Numbered from the stretch's first letter, positions 9,331-21,521 are shown. The stretch is 41,061 nt of DNA from Gammaproteobacteria bacterium (GCA_027366635.1 DAHXNE010000060.1:1-41061); one strand, 5' to 3'. A program made the numbers and translations. Notes: generated by a model not told the origin, from the sequence alone.

Positions 9331-9744
9331 ATGAATCTCAAAGGCAGCAAAACCCAGCAGAACCTGAAGGATGCGTTCGCGGGCGAGTCCCAGGCCAATC
9401 GGCGGTATCTCTACTTCGCATCCAAGGCGGACGTCGAAGGTTTCAACGATGTGTCGGCGGTGTTCCGTTCGACCGCCGAGGGTGAAACCGGGCATGCGCA
9501 CGGCCATCTCGAGTACCTCGAGGCGGTGGGCGACCCGGCTACGGGATTGCCGATCGGGGATACCAAGCTCAATCTCAAGGCGGCAATCGCGGGCGAAACG
9601 CACGAGTACACCGACATGTATCCGGGCATGGCCAAAGTCGCTCGCGAAGAGGGTTTCGGCGAGATCGCCGATTGGTTCGAGACGCTCGCGAAGGCGGAGC
9701 GCTCGCACGCCAACCGGTTCCAAAAGGCCCTCGACAACCTCTGA
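9331..9744 (+). CDS. Rubrerythrin (ferritin-like domain only)
   Basis: It is a diiron protein of the rubrerythrin family, expected to reduce hydrogen peroxide in the cytoplasm. At 137 residues it is one four-helix ferritin-like domain. Candidate diiron ligands come in the expected order: Glu19 (AGES), Glu52 with His55 (EGETGH), Glu89/Glu92 (AGETHEY) and Glu123 with His126 (KAERSH). The C-terminal rubredoxin domain of classical rubrerythrin, with its CxxC pairs, is missing, so electrons must come from a separate partner. GGAGAG precedes the ATG at 9331; a TTG at 9319 is less likely. Downstream come an Fe-S oxidoreductase and a DUF3501 protein, a combination found in many proteobacteria, so the Fe-S protein is the obvious candidate partner. 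A palindrome overlaps the likely transcription start. Confidence 0.93.
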   Translation: MNLKGSKTQQNLKDAFAGESQANRRYLYFASKADVEGFNDVSAVFRSTAEGETGHAHGHLEYLEAVGDPATGLPIGDTKLNLKAAIAGETHEYTDMYPGMAKVAREEGFGEIADWFETLAKAERSHANRFQKALDNL

Positions 9745-9768
9745 TAGACCGCGCACGTGTCCCAACCG

Positions 9769-9796
9769 GGCGCACGGGGCGCATGCCCCGTGCGCC
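9769..9796 (+). other. 12-bp perfect hairpin between rubrerythrin and the Fe-S gene
   Basis: GGCGCACGGGGC at 9769-9780 pairs completely with GCCCCGTGCGCC at 9785-9796 around a GCAT loop. It lies between the rubrerythrin stop and the ATG at 9813. No T-run follows, so it is more likely an mRNA-stabilising or processing element, or a leaky attenuator, than a full terminator. Confidence 0.55.
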
Positions 9797-9812
9797 GAAT
9801 GCGGGTGTTCCG

Positions 9813-11207
9813 ATGAGCCCAATCCCCACCCCCTCCTCACCCCCCGCGGCATCCGATGTCGCGGGCCGTGAAGGCGGTATCGAGGCCCCGACACGCCACC
9901 CGCTGGCGTGGCGCAGCGAAGAGTTTTACGACCACGGCGCATTGCAGGGGGAGCTGGAGCGGGTATTCGAGATCTGCCAGGGCTGCCGGCGCTGCTTCAG
10001 CCTGTGCAACGCCTTCCCGACGCTGTTCGACGCCATCGACGCGTCGCCGAGCGGCGAGCTGGCCGAGGTCGAGCGTCACGTCTTCTGGCAGGTGGTGGAT
10101 CACTGCTACCTGTGCGACATGTGCTTCATGACCAAGTGTCCCTATGTGCCGCCGCATCCCTGGGCAGTCGACTTTCCGCACTTGATGCTGCGCGCCAAGG
10201 CGGTACGTGCCCGCGACGAGGGGATCAGCCTGCGCAACCGCGCACTCGCGGCCACTGAGATGGTGGGACGGATCGCCGGGATACCGGTGGTCGCGCAGAT
10301 CGTCAATGCGGTCAACCGCTCCGGCGCGGGCCGCGCCCTGTTGGAGAAGACTCTGGGCGTCGATGCGACGGCGCCGGTGCCGCAGTATCACGCGCGTACG
10401 GCGCGCAAGCGCTTGCGCCGTCTCGGCAAGCTCGCCGCTCCGGCCGCCGGCAGCGATGCGCCACGCGCGACGCCCGAGACGACCGGAAGAGTTGCTCTGT
10501 TCACCACCTGCTACGGCAATCGCAACGAGCCTGAACTCGACGAGGATCTCGCGGCGGTGTTCGAGCACAACGGCATCACGGTGAGCCTGCTCGAGTCCGA
10601 GCACTGCTGCGGCATGCCACGGCTCGAGCTCGGCGATCTGAAGGCGGTGGAGCGGCTGAAGGAGCAGAACGTCCCGCAGCTGATCGCGGCCCTCGATGCC
10701 GGCTACGACATCGTGGCGCCGATCCCCTCCTGCGTGCTGATGTTCAAGCAGGAGCTGCCGCTGCTGTTCCCGGAGGAAGCGCAAGTACAGCGCATCGCCA
10801 AGCGCATCTTCGATCCGTTCGAGTATCTGATGCTGCGTCACCGCGCTGGCCTGCTGCGCACCGATTTCCAGAAATCGCTCGGCAAAGTCAGCTATCACGT
10901 GCCGTGTCATCTGCGCGTGCAGAACATGGGCTTGAAAACTCGCGACGTGCTGCAGTTGGTACCGGATACGGTCGTCGAGCCGATCGAGCGCTGCTCGGGA
11001 CACGACGGCACCTACGGCGTCAAGAAGGAATTCCGCGCCGCCTCGATGAAGATCGGTCGCGCGGTGATCGACCGGGTCGCGGCGAGCGACGCGGCGCACT
11101 ACGCCAGCGATTGCCCGATGGCCGGCCACCAGATCGAGAGTGGCCTCGCCTCCGGCGCCGCTCCCGAGCATCCGCTGCGGCTGCTGCGGCTGGCCTACGG
11201 GCTGTGA
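9813..11207 (+). CDS. Fe-S oxidoreductase with two 4Fe-4S sites and CCG domains (GlpC/HdrD-like)
   Basis: This 464-residue protein probably moves electrons in the rubrerythrin cluster. Two 4Fe-4S motifs are near the N-terminus: Cys55/58/61/65 ([12 protein letters not shown]) and Cys98/101/104/109 ([13 protein letters not shown]). The second half resembles heterodisulfide-reductase/GlpC C-terminal domains: EHCCGMP near 263, [24 protein letters not shown] and a final [11 protein letters not shown]. No membrane segment or flavin domain is seen. The start at 9813 is chosen because the upstream extension of the frame overlaps the rubrerythrin gene and the hairpin; an internal downstream start is also possible because the first 35 residues are low-complexity. 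The DUF3501 gene follows after 20 bases. The physiological electron donor and acceptor are not known to me. Confidence 0.88.
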   Translation: MSPIPTPSSPPAASDVAGREGGIEAPTRHPLAWRSEEFYDHGALQGELERVFEICQGCRRCFSLCNAFPTLFDAIDASPSGELAEVERHVFWQVVDHCYLCDMCFMTKCPYVPPHPWAVDFPHLMLRAKAVRARDEGISLRNRALAATEMVGRIAGIPVVAQIVNAVNRSGAGRALLEKTLGVDATAPVPQYHARTARKRLRRLGKLAAPAAGSDAPRATPETTGRVALFTTCYGNRNEPELDEDLAAVFEHNGITVSLLESEHCCGMPRLELGDLKAVERLKEQNVPQLIAALDAGYDIVAPIPSCVLMFKQELPLLFPEEAQVQRIAKRIFDPFEYLMLRHRAGLLRTDFQKSLGKVSYHVPCHLRVQNMGLKTRDVLQLVPDTVVEPIERCSGHDGTYGVKKEFRAASMKIGRAVIDRVAASDAAHYASDCPMAGHQIESGLASGAAPEHPLRLLRLAYGL

Positions 11208-11227
11208 AGGCCGCAGGCGAGGTAACC

Positions 11228-11812
11228 GTGAACGCGCTGACGCCCGCCGACCTGCTCAGCCTGGAGCGCTATGCCGCCGAGCGTGATACGTTCCGCGCCC
11301 GTGTGCTCGAGCACAAGCGTGCGCGGCGGCTCGCCATCGGACCAAACCTGACGTGGTGCTTCGAGGATCGGCTGACGATCCAGTACCAGATCCAGGAAAT
11401 GCTGCGTGCCGAGCGGATTTTCGAGGTGGCGCAGATCCGTGCCGAGCTCGACGCCTACAATCCCTTGATCCCGGACGGCGCGAACTGGAAGGCGACGCTG
11501 CTGATCGAATTTCCCGATGCCGCGCAGCGGCAGCGGCAGCTCGCGGTCTTGAAGGGAATCGAGCGGCGCTGCTGGGTGGAAGTGCGCGGCCAGGAGCCGG
11601 TGTATGCCGTCGCCGACGAAGATCTCGAGCGTGAGAACGAGGAGAAGACCTCGGCGGTGCACTTCCTGCGCTTCGAGCTCAGCACGACGATGGTCGCTGC
11701 GCTGCGCGCCGGCGCGCCGCTCGCCGCCGGCGTCGATCACGAGCACTACCGACATTGGGTGAATCCGCTGCCCGAGGCGCTCAAAGCCGCGCTGCTGGCC
11801 GACCTGCGCTAG
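11228..11812 (+). CDS. DUF3501 family protein
   Basis: This 194-residue cytoplasmic protein has no assigned biochemical role that I know of. It has the family pattern: an N-terminal LTPADLLSLERYAAERDTFR helix, then RRLAIGPNLTWCFEDRLTIQ and MLRAERIF, a YNPLIPDGANWKATLLIEF segment, and a C-terminal DHEHYRHWVNPLP. GTG at 11228 is taken as start because GAGGT stands 5 bases upstream and the similarity begins there. It has no cysteine-rich or metal motif except scattered His. Its constant neighbours, a rubrerythrin and an Fe-S oxidoreductase, suggest a role in oxidative or redox stress. That is inference from context only. Confidence 0.88.
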   Translation: MNALTPADLLSLERYAAERDTFRARVLEHKRARRLAIGPNLTWCFEDRLTIQYQIQEMLRAERIFEVAQIRAELDAYNPLIPDGANWKATLLIEFPDAAQRQRQLAVLKGIERRCWVEVRGQEPVYAVADEDLERENEEKTSAVHFLRFELSTTMVAALRAGAPLAAGVDHEHYRHWVNPLPEALKAALLADLR

Positions 11813-11929
11813 CCTGGCGGGCGCCGCCCGGCGGAATTCGCAACGGAGCTGGCAATCGAGGTCGCCGCGCGCGCCAATGTGGACGGGGCTGGATTCAAAA
11901 CCGGTAAGATTCGCGGCCTCGATACGTGA

Positions 11930-13852
<1,923 letters not shown>

Positions 13853-13961
13853 CCCCGACGAGTCACTGGGCGGCGCACGCCGGCGGCGCGGCCGCGCGGC
13901 GGCCCCCGGGAAGATCAAACTCGATGTGGCGCGCCGGTACCGCGCATAGCGAAGGTTCACG

Positions 13962-16211
13962 ATGCAAGATCAGGAATTGAATTTCGAAGGCGTCGAGCGA
14001 CAGCCGCTGCGGGTCTTCACCGAGAAGGCGTACCTCGATTATTCGATGTACGTCATACTCGACCGGGCGCTGCCCTCGATCGGCGACGGATTGAAGCCGG
14101 TTCAGCGGCGCATCATTTACGCGATGAGCGAACTCGGCCTCTCGGCCGTCTCCAAGCACAAGAAGTCCGCGCGCACCGTGGGCGACGTGATCGGCAAGTT
14201 TCATCCGCACGGCGACAGCGCCTGCTACGAGGCGATGGTGCTGATGGCGCAGCCGTTCGCGTACCGCTATCCGATCGTGGACGGCCAGGGCAACTGGGGC
14301 TCGCAGGATGATCCGAAGTCGTTCGCGGCCATGCGCTACACCGAGGCGAAGCTCACCCCCTATGCGGACGTGCTGCTCGGCGAGCTCGCGCACGGCACGG
14401 CCGATTGGGCGCCGAACTTCGACGGGACGCTCGAGGAGCCGCTGATCCTGCCGGCGCGGCTGCCCAACCTGTTGCTCAACGGAACCTCCGGAATTGCCGT
14501 CGGCATGGCCACGGACATCCCGCCGCACAACCTGCGTGAGGTCGCCGCGGCTTGCGTGCATCTGATCGAGGATCCGCAGGCGAGCACCGCAGTCTTGATG
14601 AAGCACATCAAGGGGCCGGACCTGCCCACCGGGGCGGAGATCATCTCGCCGCGCGCGGACCTCAAGGCGTTCTACGAGACCGGCGTCGGCTCGTTCAAGG
14701 CGCGCGCCACCTACGAGATCGAGGACGGTAACGTGGTCATCAACGCGTTCCCGCACCAGGTCTCGCCGGCGCGGGTCCAGGAGCAGATCGCCGAGCAGAT
14801 GCGCGCGAAGAAACTGCCGATGCTCGAGGATGTGCGCGATGAATCCGATCATGAGCATCCGGTGCGCCTGGTGCTCGTGCCGCGCTCGAGCCGGGTTGAT
14901 CTGGTGGAGGTCATGAACCACCTGTTCGCAACCACCGACCTGGAGCGCAACTACCGCGTCAACCTCAACATCATCGGATTGGACGGCCGGCCGCGCGTGC
15001 TCGGTCTTGCGGCCATCCTTGGCGAGTGGATCGAGTATCGCATCGCCACCGTCCGGCGCAGGCTCGGTCATCGGCTCGAGAAGGTCAGTCGCCGGCTGCA
15101 TATTCTCGCCGGCCTGCTGATCGTCTACCTCAATCTGGACGAGGTCATCCGCATCATCCGGCGCGAGGATGAGCCCAAGCCGGTGCTGATGAAGCACTTG
15201 AAGCTCTCCGACGAGCAAGCCGAGGAGATCCTCAACACCCGGCTGCGCCATCTGGCGCGGCTGGAGGAAATGAAGCTGCGCGAAGAGCAGGAGAAGCTCA
15301 GCACCGAGCGCGCCGATCTCGAGGCGCTGCTGTCGAGCCCGGTGAAGCTCAAGCGGGTGGTGGCCGCCGAGATCCGCGCCGATGCGGACCGGTACGGCGA
15401 CCCGCGGCGGACCCGCATCGTCGAGCGCGAGGCGGCGCAGGCCATCGACGAGACGACGCTCATTCCCAATGAGCCGGTGAGCGTCGTATTGTCCACCGGC
15501 GGTTGGGTGCGCGCCGCCAAGGGACATGACATCGATCCGCGGACGCTCTCGTACAAGAGCGGCGACGGCTTTCAGGCCATCGCTCGCGGCCGCAGTCTGC
15601 AGCCGGCGGTGTTCATCGACAGTACCGGCCGCACGTATTGCCTGCCGGCGCATACGCTGGCTTCGGCCCGCGGCCAGGGCGAGCCGTTGTCCGGGCGCAT
15701 CAATCCTCCCGACGGGGCGAAGTTCGCCGGCGTGATGATGGGCGAGCCGGAGGAGTTGTGGCTGCTGGCGAGCGACGCCGGTTACGGCTTCGCCGTGCGC
15801 CTGAAGGAGCTGATCACCGATCGGCGTGCCGGCAAGAGCGTGCTCAACGTGCCGGCGGGCGCCGCGACGCTGCCGCCGGTGCCGATCCCGGCGGCGGACG
15901 CCCTGGTGGTCGTCGTCAGCTCGGCCGGCAAGCTGCTGGCCTTCCCGGCGAGCGAAGTGCCGGAGATGCCGCGCGGCAAGGGCAACAAGCTGTACGACCT
16001 CGGGCACGGCAAAGCCGCCGAGCGCGTGGCGGCGCTCACGGTGGTGCCCGCGCGGGGCTCGCTCGTGGTCTGGTCGGAGGAGAAGCAGCGCAGCCTCGCC
16101 TGGGCCGATCTGCGAGCGTACCGCGGCGAGCGGGCCCAGCGTGGCGCGGTGTTGCCGCGCGGCTGGCCGCGCAGTGTCGAGCGGCTCGAGGCGCTGGCGC
16201 CGCCAGGTTAG
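13962..16211 (+). CDS. parC: DNA topoisomerase IV subunit A
   Basis: DNA cleavage subunit of topoisomerase IV. The 749-residue protein has the type IIA signature [14 protein letters not shown] (42-55), [12 protein letters not shown] (81-92) and the catalytic tyrosine Tyr126 in [11 protein letters not shown]. The quinolone-determining positions corresponding to E. coli Ser80 and Glu84 are Ser86 and Glu90, the residues found in susceptible strains. The C-terminal beta-propeller is shorter and more divergent than that of GyrA and has no GyrA-box, supporting ParC over GyrA. Its stop codon overlaps by 4 bases the end of the convergent FimX-like gene. Confidence 0.96.
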   Translation: MQDQELNFEGVERQPLRVFTEKAYLDYSMYVILDRALPSIGDGLKPVQRRIIYAMSELGLSAVSKHKKSARTVGDVIGKFHPHGDSACYEAMVLMAQPFAYRYPIVDGQGNWGSQDDPKSFAAMRYTEAKLTPYADVLLGELAHGTADWAPNFDGTLEEPLILPARLPNLLLNGTSGIAVGMATDIPPHNLREVAAACVHLIEDPQASTAVLMKHIKGPDLPTGAEIISPRADLKAFYETGVGSFKARATYEIEDGNVVINAFPHQVSPARVQEQIAEQMRAKKLPMLEDVRDESDHEHPVRLVLVPRSSRVDLVEVMNHLFATTDLERNYRVNLNIIGLDGRPRVLGLAAILGEWIEYRIATVRRRLGHRLEKVSRRLHILAGLLIVYLNLDEVIRIIRREDEPKPVLMKHLKLSDEQAEEILNTRLRHLARLEEMKLREEQEKLSTERADLEALLSSPVKLKRVVAAEIRADADRYGDPRRTRIVEREAAQAIDETTLIPNEPVSVVLSTGGWVRAAKGHDIDPRTLSYKSGDGFQAIARGRSLQPAVFIDSTGRTYCLPAHTLASARGQGEPLSGRINPPDGAKFAGVMMGEPEELWLLASDAGYGFAVRLKELITDRRAGKSVLNVPAGAATLPPVPIPAADALVVVVSSAGKLLAFPASEVPEMPRGKGNKLYDLGHGKAAERVAALTVVPARGSLVVWSEEKQRSLAWADLRAYRGERAQRGAVLPRGWPRSVERLEALAPPG

Positions 16212-18253
16212 CGCGGCCGCGTTTCGTTGGCTTGCAGCACCACGTCTTCCGGCGCGTTGACGAAATATCCCTGGATGTACTCGACGCCCAGCTGCCACAG
16301 CACCGCCATGGTGTTGGCGTCCTCGACGCGCTCGGCGATGGTTTGGATGCCGCGCTTGGCAGCCTCCTCGGTGAGCGCGCGCACGTGCAGCTGCAGGTCC
16401 TTGTTGCGCGACAGGCTCTGCACCAGCGCGCCGTCGATCTTGACGTAATCAAGCGGCAGTGACTCGATCAACTTAAAGGCGTTGGCCGGGGAGCCGAAGC
16501 TCTCCAGCGCGAAGCGAAAGCCCCACTGGCGCAGTTTGCCGGCGAGCGCGCTCGCCTGCGGGTTCTCCGTCGCGACCGCCTCGGTGACCTGGAAGCACAC
16601 GGCGTGCGGATCGGTGCGCGCCGAGCGCAGGTGGCTGTCGAGCCAGGTGACGAACGAGGCGTCGCGCACCGTATCCTGCGAGAGCCGCACGAACAGGCAG
16701 CTGGGACGGCGCTGGGCCGCGAACGACAGCGCGGCGCCGACCACCCAGCGATCGATGTTCTTCAGCAGATCATTGCGCTCGGCCGCCGGGAGGAACTCCC
16801 CGGGCAGCACCTCCTTGCCGCGGCTGTCGACCATGCGCAGCAGCACGTCGAACATGTGCGCATCGCCCCCGCGAAGACTCGCGACCGGTTGCGTGGCGAG
16901 GCGGAAGCGGTTCTCGATCAGTGCGCTCTTGATCTGCTTGATCCATGCCTGCTCATAAGGTGTCACCATCGCGGCGCCCGCCGCGATGGTTTGATTGCCG
17001 CCGTGCTGCGTGCCACGGCTGCAGGCGTCCGCGGCCGCCGCGATCACCGCGTCGAGGTCCCGCGACTCGCTCGAGACGGCGGCCAGGCCGACGGTGCATG
17101 TCAGGGTGATGTCATGTTTGTCGATGTGCGTCGTGCGCCGGGCGAATTCCTGCACCAGCTGCGCGGACCATGCGTGCACGTCGCGCGGGTTGCCCCGCTC
17201 GAGCAGGACCAGGAAGCGGACCCCGCCGAAGCGGCCGGCGATCTCGTTGGTGTGCAAAGTCTCCTTCAATTGGGTGGCGAATCCGGCCAGCAGCTCCTCG
17301 CTGGCCGCCGCGCCAACCAGGCGCTCGGCCGCGGCGAACCGGTCGAGCTTGATCAGCGCCAGCCAGCGCACTCCGCCCGGGCTCGCCACGGCCAGACGCT
17401 CCCGAATCGCAGGCAGTAAATCGCGCCTATGCAGCAAGCCGGTAGTCTGGTCGCGATGGACGACTTGCTCGAGGTCCTCGAGCAGCTTGTGCTCGTCGCG
17501 CCGCTTGGCCGGCAGCAGCAGCCGAACGCAGGGCTGATCTTCGTGCTCGCCGAGCTCCAAGGTGATCTCGGCACTCACCACGCCGCCGTCGGGGGACAAT
17601 GCGCCGGCCCGCAGTCGATGCCCGCTCCACCTTCCCTGCAGACAAGCCGAAAGCGCGCCCTTGAGCGCCGGGCGTGACGGCTCGTCGAACAGATCCATCA
17701 CCGGCTGCCCAACCACCGCACTGTCGGGGCCGAACATCGCGAGCCACGCCGGGTTGGCATCGACGACAATACCCTCCTGGACATGAATGATCGCATCGGC
17801 CGGCCGATCCAGCAGAGCAAGCAGCGGATCGTGCGCGGCGTGCGCGGACAGAACCGTCGACTGCAGCGCGTGCTCGAGCCGCGCGGAACGCAGCTCGCGA
17901 AGCACCACCGCGGCGAGCCGATCCGGTGCCCCGAGCGAGACGGCATCGCGCGCGCCGGCCCGCATCGCGGCGGCGATCGCCGGCTCATCGAGACTGGGGG
18001 CTGCCACCACGATCGGCAGCCACGGGGCGACCTGATCGCGCAGTGTCGCCACCGTCGACCCGTCGTGACCGGGATCGGCGAAGTCGATCAACAGCTCGGG
18101 CTTGATCCGGCTCAGCGATTCCTGCAGCGTTTCAATCGCGGCGACCCACGTGCATTCGACGCGCAGCCCTGCGCCGCGCAGGATATCCGTGATGGGCTCG
18201 ACGGCACTGTTCGATGCGGCGCGAATGACGAGCGGAACCGTGTGCTCGGCCAA
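16208..18253 (-). CDS. FimX-like protein: REC-like, PAS, degenerate GGDEF and degenerate EAL
   Basis: Probable c-di-GMP effector rather than enzyme. Domains in order: an N-terminal receiver-like fold (about 10-125) lacking a clear phosphoacceptor, a PAS domain ([18 protein letters not shown], about 158-175), a GGDEF domain whose active site reads GGVRF (343-347), and an EAL domain whose signature is DVLLR instead of EALLR, with ESFGSP where DDFGTG is expected. [14 protein letters not shown] and QGYFVNAP of the EAL fold are kept, so c-di-GMP binding remains possible. This architecture is that of Pseudomonas FimX, which controls type IV pilus assembly and twitching; fimV elsewhere in the window fits. 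The start is TTG at 18253, with GGGAG 6 bases upstream; an in-frame ATG at 18316 lacks a good site. The gene is convergent with parC. Confidence 0.85.
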   Translation of the reverse strand: MAEHTVPLVIRAASNSAVEPITDILRGAGLRVECTWVAAIETLQESLSRIKPELLIDFADPGHDGSTVATLRDQVAPWLPIVVAAPSLDEPAIAAAMRAGARDAVSLGAPDRLAAVVLRELRSARLEHALQSTVLSAHAAHDPLLALLDRPADAIIHVQEGIVVDANPAWLAMFGPDSAVVGQPVMDLFDEPSRPALKGALSACLQGRWSGHRLRAGALSPDGGVVSAEITLELGEHEDQPCVRLLLPAKRRDEHKLLEDLEQVVHRDQTTGLLHRRDLLPAIRERLAVASPGGVRWLALIKLDRFAAAERLVGAAASEELLAGFATQLKETLHTNEIAGRFGGVRFLVLLERGNPRDVHAWSAQLVQEFARRTTHIDKHDITLTCTVGLAAVSSESRDLDAVIAAAADACSRGTQHGGNQTIAAGAAMVTPYEQAWIKQIKSALIENRFRLATQPVASLRGGDAHMFDVLLRMVDSRGKEVLPGEFLPAAERNDLLKNIDRWVVGAALSFAAQRRPSCLFVRLSQDTVRDASFVTWLDSHLRSARTDPHAVCFQVTEAVATENPQASALAGKLRQWGFRFALESFGSPANAFKLIESLPLDYVKIDGALVQSLSRNKDLQLHVRALTEEAAKRGIQTIAERVEDANTMAVLWQLGVEYIQGYFVNAPEDVVLQANETRPR

Positions 18254-18364
18254 ACTGTTCTCCCGAGGATGTCCGGTGGACTTTGAACACCGGATTCTAG
18301 CGGCGGCGGGCGGCATGCCGCGGCCACCGGTCCGATTATGTGCGCTCGCGCACAGGAGCGAGAA

Positions 18365-19384
18365 TTACCTAGGGCCGGATATCGGTGTCAGAACCGTCTT
18401 GGCCGTGGCGCCGGGAATTTCACGCACCAGACGCGGCACCAGATAGCCGGGCAAACGCGCCGCCAGCGCCCCGGCCAACCGCCGGGCCCGCTGGTCGGGC
18501 ACCGCGAAGTGGGCCGCGCCCCGCACCGCGTCGAGCGCGTGCAGGTAGTAGGGCAGCACGCCCGCTTCAAACAGCCGTTGCGAGAGCAGGGACAGTACTG
18601 TCTCGTCGTCGTTGACGCCGGCCAGCAGGACGGTTTGATTGAGCAAAGTTGCGCCGGCGGCGCGCAACGCCGCGCACGCGGCGCGCACTTGCGCATCGAT
18701 TTCCGCTGGATGATTGGCGTGCAGCACGAATACCATGGGCAGTGAGGACGAGCGCACCCAGCGCAGCAAGCCCGCATCGACACGCGCGGGCAGCACGACG
18801 GGCAGCCGGGTATGCACCCGGACACGGCGCAGATGCGCGATCCGCGCCAACCGCTCGCCGAGGGCGTTCAAGCGCGCATTGCCGAGCGACAAGGGATCTC
18901 CGCCACTGAGGATGATTTCCTCGATGGACGTATCGGCCGCGAGCGCCGCGAGCGCCTCGCCCCAGCGCTCGCCGTCACCGCGTTGCTCCGTGTACGGAAA
19001 TTCCCGGCGGAAGCAATAGCGGCAGTGCACGGCGCAGGTTTCGGTCGTGATCAGCAGCGCGCGGCCGCGATACTTCTGCAGCAGCGCCGGCGCGCGCTGC
19101 GCGGCGTGCTCGCCCAGCGGGTCGGCCAGATATCCCGGCTGTTCGTGCTGCTCCGCGGCCACCGGCAGGATCTGGCGCAGCAGCGGGTCGTGCGGATCGC
19201 CGTGGCGCATGCGCGCGACGAAGCTGCGGGGAACGCGCAGAGGGAATGTCGTCGTGGCCGCCCCCAGCGCCTCGAGCGGCAGGCCGAGCGCCTCGGCCAG
19301 CTCCGCTGGCCGGGTGATGGCTTCGGCGAGTTCCCGCTGCCACGACGCGGGAATCTGGCGGGGTGGCACCGATGCCGTTATCAT
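18365..19384 (-). CDS. epmB: EF-P (R)-beta-lysine 2,3-aminomutase, radical SAM
   Basis: EpmB converts (S)-alpha-lysine to (R)-beta-lysine, the group that EpmA attaches to elongation factor P. The radical-SAM cluster motif is [11 protein letters not shown] with Cys117, Cys121 and Cys124, followed by the lysine-aminomutase pattern FRREFPY and [12 protein letters not shown]. The 339-residue length fits EpmB and is shorter than the metabolic lysine 2,3-aminomutase KamA. The frame is open further upstream, but that part lies antisense to efp; ATG 19384 gives the normal N-terminus. It is divergent from efp with 57 bases between, so the two probably share a promoter region. Confidence 0.95.
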   Translation of the reverse strand: MITASVPPRQIPASWQRELAEAITRPAELAEALGLPLEALGAATTTFPLRVPRSFVARMRHGDPHDPLLRQILPVAAEQHEQPGYLADPLGEHAAQRAPALLQKYRGRALLITTETCAVHCRYCFRREFPYTEQRGDGERWGEALAALAADTSIEEIILSGGDPLSLGNARLNALGERLARIAHLRRVRVHTRLPVVLPARVDAGLLRWVRSSSLPMVFVLHANHPAEIDAQVRAACAALRAAGATLLNQTVLLAGVNDDETVLSLLSQRLFEAGVLPYYLHALDAVRGAAHFAVPDQRARRLAGALAARLPGYLVPRLVREIPGATAKTVLTPISGPR

Positions 19385-19441
19385 ACGCGGCCCTTCAGTC
19401 GGAGAGGCCGCGCATTGTGCCGCTGCGGCCGCGAGAAAGAA

Positions 19442-20011
19442 ATGGCCAGCTATACCACCGCGGAAATCCGTTCGGGTTTCAAAGTGCTGCTCGACGGCGA
19501 TCCGTACGTCGTGGTCGACAACGAGTTCGTCAAACCCGGCAAGGGTCAGGCGTTCAACCGCATCAAGGTCCGCAACCTCAAGACCGGCCGGACCATCGAG
19601 AAGACTTTCAAATCGGGCGACTCGCTGGAAGGGGCCGACGTCGTCGATACCGAGATGCAGTATCTGTATCAGGACGGGGATTTCTGGCACTTCATGGTGC
19701 CCGACAGCTTCGAGCAGTACACCGCGGGCAAATCCGCCGTCGCAGAGAGTGCGCAGTGGCTGAAAGACGGCATCACGTGCATCGTGACCCTCTGGAACGG
19801 CCAGCCGCTGGTGGTCACGCCGCCGGCGCACGTGGAGCTGACCATCGTCGAGACCGATCCGGGTGTGCGCGGTGATACTGCCACCGGTGGTCAGAAGCCG
19901 GCGAAGCTCGAGACCGGCGCGGTGGTGCGCGTTCCGCTGTTCATCGACCAGGGCGAAGTGATCCGCATCGACACCCGCACCGGGCAATACGTCTCACGGG
20001 CCAAGCAGTAG
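19442..20011 (+). CDS. efp: Translation elongation factor P
   Basis: EF-P binds stalled ribosomes between the P and E sites and relieves arrest at consecutive prolines. The 189-residue protein has the three beta-barrel domains of the family; [10 protein letters not shown] puts Lys34 at the exact position that EpmA beta-lysylates. The C-terminal [21 protein letters not shown] is the family signature. A GAGAAAG ribosome site precedes the ATG. The EpmA/EpmB type of modification, rather than arginine rhamnosylation (EarP, Arg32), follows both from Lys34 and from epmB and epmA close by. The third enzyme, EpmC, is not in this window. Confidence 0.97.
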   Translation: MASYTTAEIRSGFKVLLDGDPYVVVDNEFVKPGKGQAFNRIKVRNLKTGRTIEKTFKSGDSLEGADVVDTEMQYLYQDGDFWHFMVPDSFEQYTAGKSAVAESAQWLKDGITCIVTLWNGQPLVVTPPAHVELTIVETDPGVRGDTATGGQKPAKLETGAVVRVPLFIDQGEVIRIDTRTGQYVSRAKQ

Positions 20012-20033
20012 TCGAGACGCGCCCGGCCGGGGC

Positions 20034-20537
20034 TCACTGCCCGGCGCAGAAGCGGCTGGCGGCGAGAAATATTTCGGCGATGCGCTCGAGCGCCCGAGCG
20101 TCGATGTCCCCGAAGCGTCCCGGCTGCGGGCTGTCCAGGTCGAGCACCCCGAGCAGCCTCTGCTGCTTGATCAGCGGGACCACCACCTCCGAGCGCGAGG
20201 CGGTGTCGCAGGCGATGTGATCCGCGAAGGCCTGGACGTCCGGCACCACTATGGTGGCACGCCGTTCGGCGGCGGCGCCGCACACGCCGCGACCGAGCGG
20301 AATGCGCACGCAGGCTGGCTTGCCCTGGAATGGCCCGACCACCAGTTCCCGGCCGCGTAGAAAATAAAATCCCGCCCAGTTGATCTGCGGCAGGGCCGTG
20401 AACAACAGCGCCGCGGTGTTGGCCGCGTTGGCGATCGGGTCGTGCTCCCCGCTCAGCAGCGCGCCGAGCGCCGCGGCGAGTCGGGAATAACCGGCATCCG
20501 GGTCGCGAAAGTCAAATTGTGTGCTCGAGTCGTACAT
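20034..20537 (-). CDS. msrC: Free methionine-(R)-sulfoxide reductase, GAF domain
   Basis: It reduces free L-methionine-(R)-sulfoxide to methionine with thioredoxin in the cytoplasm, as an antioxidant repair step. The 167-residue protein is a single GAF domain with the three redox cysteines of the family: Cys76 (GKPACVRI), Cys86 (GVCGAAA) and Cys110 (HIACDTASRSE), spaced as in E. coli fRMsr (84, 94, 118). It starts 9 bases after epmA on the same strand, so psd-epmA-msrC is probably one transcript. It is convergent with efp. Confidence 0.93.
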   Translation of the reverse strand: MYDSSTQFDFRDPDAGYSRLAAALGALLSGEHDPIANAANTAALLFTALPQINWAGFYFLRGRELVVGPFQGKPACVRIPLGRGVCGAAAERRATIVVPDVQAFADHIACDTASRSEVVVPLIKQQRLLGVLDLDSPQPGRFGDIDARALERIAEIFLAASRFCAGQ

Positions 20538-20546
20538 ACGACAGTC

Positions 20547-21521
20547 TCAGGCGCGCTCGATGGGGAAGGGCAGAACGGAGTCGATGCTGCCGGCGCCCAC
20601 GGCCAGCATGACGGTGCGGTCGAATCCCAGGGCGACGCCACAGCAATCGGGCAGTCCGGAGTCGAGCGCCGCGAGCAGCCGCTCGTCGAGGGCGGCGGCG
20701 CCGAGGCCGAGCTGGCGCCGCGCCGCCAGATCGTGCCCGAAGCGCGCGCGCTGCTCGGCCGCATCGGCGAGTTCGTGAAAGCCGTTGGCGAGCTCCACCC
20801 CGTCGCAGTACAGCTCGAAACGCAACGCGGTGTGCGGGTCGGCGGGATCGAGCCGGGCGAGCGCCGCCTGACTGGCGGGGTAGCCGTGTACGAACGTCAG
20901 GGCCGACTTGCCGAGTTGCGGCCCGACGCACGTGCTCATGAGCAGCTCCAGCAACTCGTCGCGACCGCCGGCCGGGCCGGCGAATCCTGCCGCGCGCGCC
21001 GCCGCGGTGAGCTGTGCTTGCGAGGCCGCGAACGGATCGAGCCCGGCATGCTCGAGGAATGCCTGCCGATAGCTCAGCCGCCGCAGTGGCCGGCCTGCGG
21101 CGCTGGAACCGAGGAGCGCGCGCACCAGGGCGGCGACCTCCTCGATCAATTCATCCAGCGTCCAGCCAAGCCGATACCACTCGACGAGGGTGAATTCCGC
21201 ATTGTGCAGTCTGCCGCGCTCGAGCGCGCGAACCACGTGGCAGATCTGATAGATGTCACCGGAGCCGCCGGCGAGCAGGCGTTTCATGGCGTATTCCGGC
21301 GAGGTGTGCAAATAGAACGGCCGCGCATCGTTGGCGAAAGTCACGCGCGCCGAGTGCAGATGCACGTCGCTCACCGGAGCGTTGACCACCAGGGGCGTGT
21401 CCACCTCGAGCACGGCGCGCGCGGCGAAGAATTCCCGCGTCGTGGCCAGCAGCCGTGCGCGCTGCCGCAGCGTCGCGCATGTGGCCGTCGCGCGCCATTG
21501 CCCGCTGTGCGGATCGCTCAT
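20547..21521 (-). CDS. epmA: EF-P--(R)-beta-lysine ligase (PoxA/GenX)
   Basis: EpmA activates (R)-beta-lysine with ATP and attaches it to Lys34 of EF-P. The 324-residue protein is a class II lysyl-tRNA synthetase catalytic core without the anticodon-binding domain. Motif 2 lies around YQICHVVRALERGRLHNAE and motif 3 in GVALGFDRTVMLAVG near the C-terminus; RFELYCDGVELANGFHEL is typical of the LysRS group. ATG 21521 is chosen because it gives the normal EpmA length; its ATGA overlaps the psd stop codon, implying coupled translation. Upstream parts of the open frame run antisense to or over psd and are not part of it. Confidence 0.95.
   Translation of the reverse strand: MSDPHSGQWRATATCATLRQRARLLATTREFFAARAVLEVDTPLVVNAPVSDVHLHSARVTFANDARPFYLHTSPEYAMKRLLAGGSGDIYQICHVVRALERGRLHNAEFTLVEWYRLGWTLDELIEEVAALVRALLGSSAAGRPLRRLSYRQAFLEHAGLDPFAASQAQLTAAARAAGFAGPAGGRDELLELLMSTCVGPQLGKSALTFVHGYPASQAALARLDPADPHTALRFELYCDGVELANGFHELADAAEQRARFGHDLAARRQLGLGAAALDERLLAALDSGLPDCCGVALGFDRTVMLAVGAGSIDSVLPFPIERA

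Noticed and set aside
9837-11171. 444-codon open frame antisense to the Fe-S protein gene
   Set aside because: Shadow frame; the plus strand has two clear 4Fe-4S motifs.
13853-13961. GC-rich palindromic stretch between parE and parC as a terminator
   Set aside because: Self-complementary only because it is almost pure G/C; no T-run and parC is expected to be co-transcribed.
13863-16298. 811-codon open frame antisense to parC
   Set aside because: Arg/His/Leu-rich composition typical of the antisense frame of a GC-rich gene; no family features, while parC on plus is unambiguous.
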